This document shows positions 5,503-7,161 of a DNA stretch of 7,161 nt, in pieces. This DNA comes from Salibacter sp031581065 (lineage in GTDB: Bacteria; Bacteroidota; Bacteroidia; Flavobacteriales_G; Salibacteraceae). The notes beneath the pieces were generated by a model that ran no database searches, had not been told where the DNA came from, and saw only the letters and a program-made list of their open reading frames with translations. Numbering within the stretch: position 1 is the stretch's first letter; every line of letters begins with the position of its first letter. Made by a program: the position numbers and the translations under genes. The stretch spans positions 1 through 7,161 of the forward strand of contig NZ_JAVLBN010000068.1 in assembly GCF_031581065.1 (NCBI RefSeq), in the 5' to 3' direction.

Positions 5503-5529
5503 AAGGTTGGTAGGCAACCTTATTTATTT
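5503..5529 (+). terminator. Hairpin terminator for the nuclease gene (possibly bidirectional)
   Basis: AAGGTTG (5503-5509) pairs exactly with CAACCTT (5515-5521) around a 5-base loop and is followed on the plus strand by ATTTATTT. This fits a Rho-independent terminator about 85 bp after the nuclease stop. On the minus strand the hairpin is followed by only a short T-run, so it may also act weakly on the aminotransferase transcript. Confidence 0.5.
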
Positions 5530-5556
5530 CACTAAACCACTTATTCACTAAATTGT

Positions 5557-6753
5557 TCAGGCTTTTCCCGGGTATGCTTTAATGCCTTCTTCCAGGCAAG
5601 TCAGTGCTCGCTTGAGGCTTTCTTTTTCAAGTACATAAGCTATGCGTACTTCTTTTTCACCCATCCCGGGAGTAGAGTAGAAGCCGGCACACGGAGCCAT
5701 CATTACAGTTTCGTTTTCATATTCAAATGACTCGAGCATCCACTGGCAAAAGCGCTCGGTATTGTCAACCGGCAACTCAGCCACACAGTAAAAAGATCCT
5801 GATGGTTTTGGACAACGAACTCCTTCAATTTCATTGAGTCCGTCAACCATGAGGTTTCTTCGGTCAGTGTATTCCCTGCTCACTTTTTCAAAATAACTTT
5901 TTGGGGTTTTGAGCGCTCCCTCAGCTGCTATTTGAGCGAGTGTTGGCGGACTCAAACGCGCTTGTCCGAATTTGAGCATCGTAGCCATGAGTTCTTCATT
6001 GCGCGAAACAACTGCTCCTATTCGGGCACCGCACATCGAGTAACGTTTACTTACAGAATCAACCAATACAGCGTTTTCTTCAATTCCTTCAAGTTCCATG
6101 ATAGAAGTATGGTACTCACCATCGTAAACAAACTCACGGTATACTTCATCAGCAAAGAGGAAGAGATCGTGTTTTTTTACGATATCGCGAAGTGTTTCAA
6201 GCTCATCGCGAGAGTAGAGGTAACCGGTTGGATTTCCCGGATTACAAATGAGGATTCCTTTTGTCCTCTCTGTAATTTTGTCTTCAAACTCGCTTACAGG
6301 AGGAAGTGCAAAACCGCGATCGATTGTAGCGGGAACCGGAACAACATTAATACCTGCACTAACAGCAAATCCGTTGTAGTTTGCATAAAACGGCTCAGGG
6401 ACTATGAGTTCGTCACCAGGATTAAAGCAGCTCATAAACGCAAAAAGTAGCGCTTCAGAACCACCCGTAGTCACCATGATTTGCTCAAAGCTGACATCTA
6501 TATTGACTCCGCGGTAGTATTCAGCCAATCCTTTACGGTAGCTTTCAAAACCGGCAGAATGTGAGTATTCGATCACATTCAGATCCATATTTTTCACCGC
6601 ATCAATCGCTTCTTTTGGCGACTCAATATCAGGTTGCCCGATGTTGAGATGAAGTACTTTTTTACCGGCTTTTTTTGCTTTTTCAGCAAAAGGAACCAGC
6701 TTCCTTATTGGAGACTCGGGCATTTGGTGCCCTTTTGTTGATATACCTGGCAT
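5557..6753 (-). CDS. Class I/II pyridoxal-phosphate-dependent aminotransferase
   Basis: This 398-residue, full-length cytosolic enzyme belongs to the fold-type I aspartate aminotransferase family, which moves amino groups between amino acids and 2-oxo acids. Motifs in order are: SPIRKLVPFA (14-23); HLNIGQPD (35-42, substrate-side Gly39); TTGGSEAL (95-102, phosphate contacts); NPGNPTG (171-177, Asn174 near the PLP ring); ADEVYREF (201-208, Asp202 for the pyridine nitrogen and Tyr205); SVSKRYSMCGARIG (233-246, Lys236 forming the Schiff base, Arg244 near the phosphate); and EVRIAYV (368-374, Arg370 for the substrate carboxylate). All key residues are present, so it should be active. Aspartate, aromatic or another amino donor cannot be told apart from sequence by eye. 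The ATG at 6753 was preferred over Met11 because the family usually has about ten residues before MPxSPIRKL. It is convergent with the nuclease gene and lies about 124 bp downstream of the outer-membrane gene on the same strand. Confidence 0.93.
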   Translation of the reverse strand: MPGISTKGHQMPESPIRKLVPFAEKAKKAGKKVLHLNIGQPDIESPKEAIDAVKNMDLNVIEYSHSAGFESYRKGLAEYYRGVNIDVSFEQIMVTTGGSEALLFAFMSCFNPGDELIVPEPFYANYNGFAVSAGINVVPVPATIDRGFALPPVSEFEDKITERTKGILICNPGNPTGYLYSRDELETLRDIVKKHDLFLFADEVYREFVYDGEYHTSIMELEGIEENAVLVDSVSKRYSMCGARIGAVVSRNEELMATMLKFGQARLSPPTLAQIAAEGALKTPKSYFEKVSREYTDRRNLMVDGLNEIEGVRCPKPSGSFYCVAELPVDNTERFCQWMLESFEYENETVMMAPCAGFYSTPGMGEKEVRIAYVLEKESLKRALTCLEEGIKAYPGKA

Positions 6754-6770
6754 AGCTCAAAAATTTGACG

Positions 6771-6778
6771 CGAATATA
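6771..6778 (-). promoter_or_regulatory. Candidate -7 promoter element of the aminotransferase gene
   Basis: The minus strand reads TATATTCG, one mismatch from TAnnTTTG, 17 bases upstream of the ATG at 6753. A T-run (TTTTT) lies 17 bases further upstream in place of a clean TTG -33 box. It suggests that the gene has its own promoter rather than depending on the outer-membrane gene upstream. Confidence 0.35.
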
Positions 6779-6877
6779 TAACGGTATTCCTGATTAAAAA
6801 TCTTTTTTAAATAATTCGAAACCAAATTAATATAAAGTATTGGGATATAGTTCTTAAGAAGCTGCTTTAAGCTAGCT

Positions 6878-7161
6878 TTATTTTAGGTTGTAACGGTAAA
6901 TAAAACTCAGTTGAAAAACCGGAGCATCTTTGGCTGAAAGGAGACTTTCTCTGTTGTCTCCAATTCCAATGGCTGATACGCGGGCATCTACACCCTGGTT
7001 CTGACCGTAGAGATCAATACTCCTCAAGACAGTGTGACCTGCCATTCCGCGCAGAACCATATTGGGTTGCAAATAGTATTCAATTACGCCAAGCGCTTCT
7101 TGTGGCTTGCGTTCCCAATACGTGTTTTGAAATTGTGTGCCATTATAAATGGTGTTCACGA
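6878..7161 (-). CDS. Probable outer-membrane beta-barrel protein, C-terminal fragment
   Basis: This is the last 94 or so codons of a gene that enters from the right edge. The codon at 7159 is GTG in an open frame, so the real start lies outside the window. The segment shows alternating hydrophobic and polar residues typical of membrane beta strands: GVIEYYLQPNMVLRGMAGH, then a loop (YGQNQGVDARVSAIGIGDNRESLLSAKD), then a final strand PVFQLSFIYRYNLK. Ending in an aromatic-rich amphipathic strand close to the C-terminus is characteristic of outer-membrane barrels recognised by the BAM complex. I do not recognise the specific family, so transport, structural and enzymatic roles all remain possible. 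About 124 bp separate its stop from the aminotransferase start, with no strong terminator between them. Confidence 0.5.
   Translation of the reverse strand, partial: VNTIYNGTQFQNTYWERKPQEALGVIEYYLQPNMVLRGMAGHTVLRSIDLYGQNQGVDARVSAIGIGDNRESLLSAKDAPVFQLSFIYRYNLK

Noticed and set aside
5932..6450. 172-codon open frame on the plus strand
   Set aside because: It is entirely antisense to the aminotransferase, whose motifs are complete. Its translation is Cys- and Arg-rich with no recognisable domain, so it is a shadow frame.
6859..6878. AAGCTGCTT and the palindrome AAGCTAGCTT just after the outer-membrane gene
   Set aside because: They can form only short, competing stems and no T-tract follows on the minus strand, so a terminator is not supported.

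Overview
The window looks like chromosomal DNA of a Bacteroidota bacterium, most likely from the Flavobacteriales/Cytophagales side. The signs are: moderately AT-rich DNA; start codons without convincing Shine-Dalgarno sequences but with several matches to the Bacteroidota -7 promoter element (TAnnTTTG); the N-terminus of a secreted surface protein with a Bacteroidota-type 'FVQNKGQ' domain; and an AddB-like nuclease of the Bacteroidota kind. There are no rRNA or tRNA genes, insertion sequences, phage genes or CRISPR arrays. No gene-free stretch exceeds about 160 bp.

Layout, left to right. (1) The start of a large secreted surface protein, minus strand, leaving the left edge. (2) An SRPBCC-fold protein, minus strand, with a hairpin terminator directly after its stop. 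(3) An ElaA-type GNAT acyltransferase, plus strand, divergent from the SRPBCC gene. (4) An 82-residue hypothetical protein, minus strand, overlapping the GNAT gene tail to tail by 9 bp. (5) A TPR protein, plus strand, whose start lies only 16 bp from the start of gene 4. (6) A 72-residue antitoxin-like protein, minus strand, with no toxin beside it. (7) A 924-residue AddB-like PD-(D/E)XK nuclease, plus strand. (8) A class I PLP-dependent aminotransferase, minus strand, convergent with gene 7; the gap of about 140 bp holds two hairpins. (9) The C-terminal end of a probable outer-membrane beta-barrel protein, minus strand, leaving the right edge.

The genes do not form an evident pathway. From the SRPBCC gene to the aminotransferase the coding strand flips at every gene, so each is probably its own transcription unit. 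They serve housekeeping or peripheral roles: recombinational repair or nuclease work (AddB-like), amino-acid metabolism (aminotransferase), small-molecule acylation (GNAT), envelope and surface functions (both edge genes). I found no clear case for a new multi-gene system. The points most worth a second look are the orphan antitoxin-like gene with inverted repeats in its shared upstream region, a long hairpin whose pairing favours the minus-strand RNA, a GC-rich palindrome inside the nuclease gene, and the compact alternating gene arrangement.
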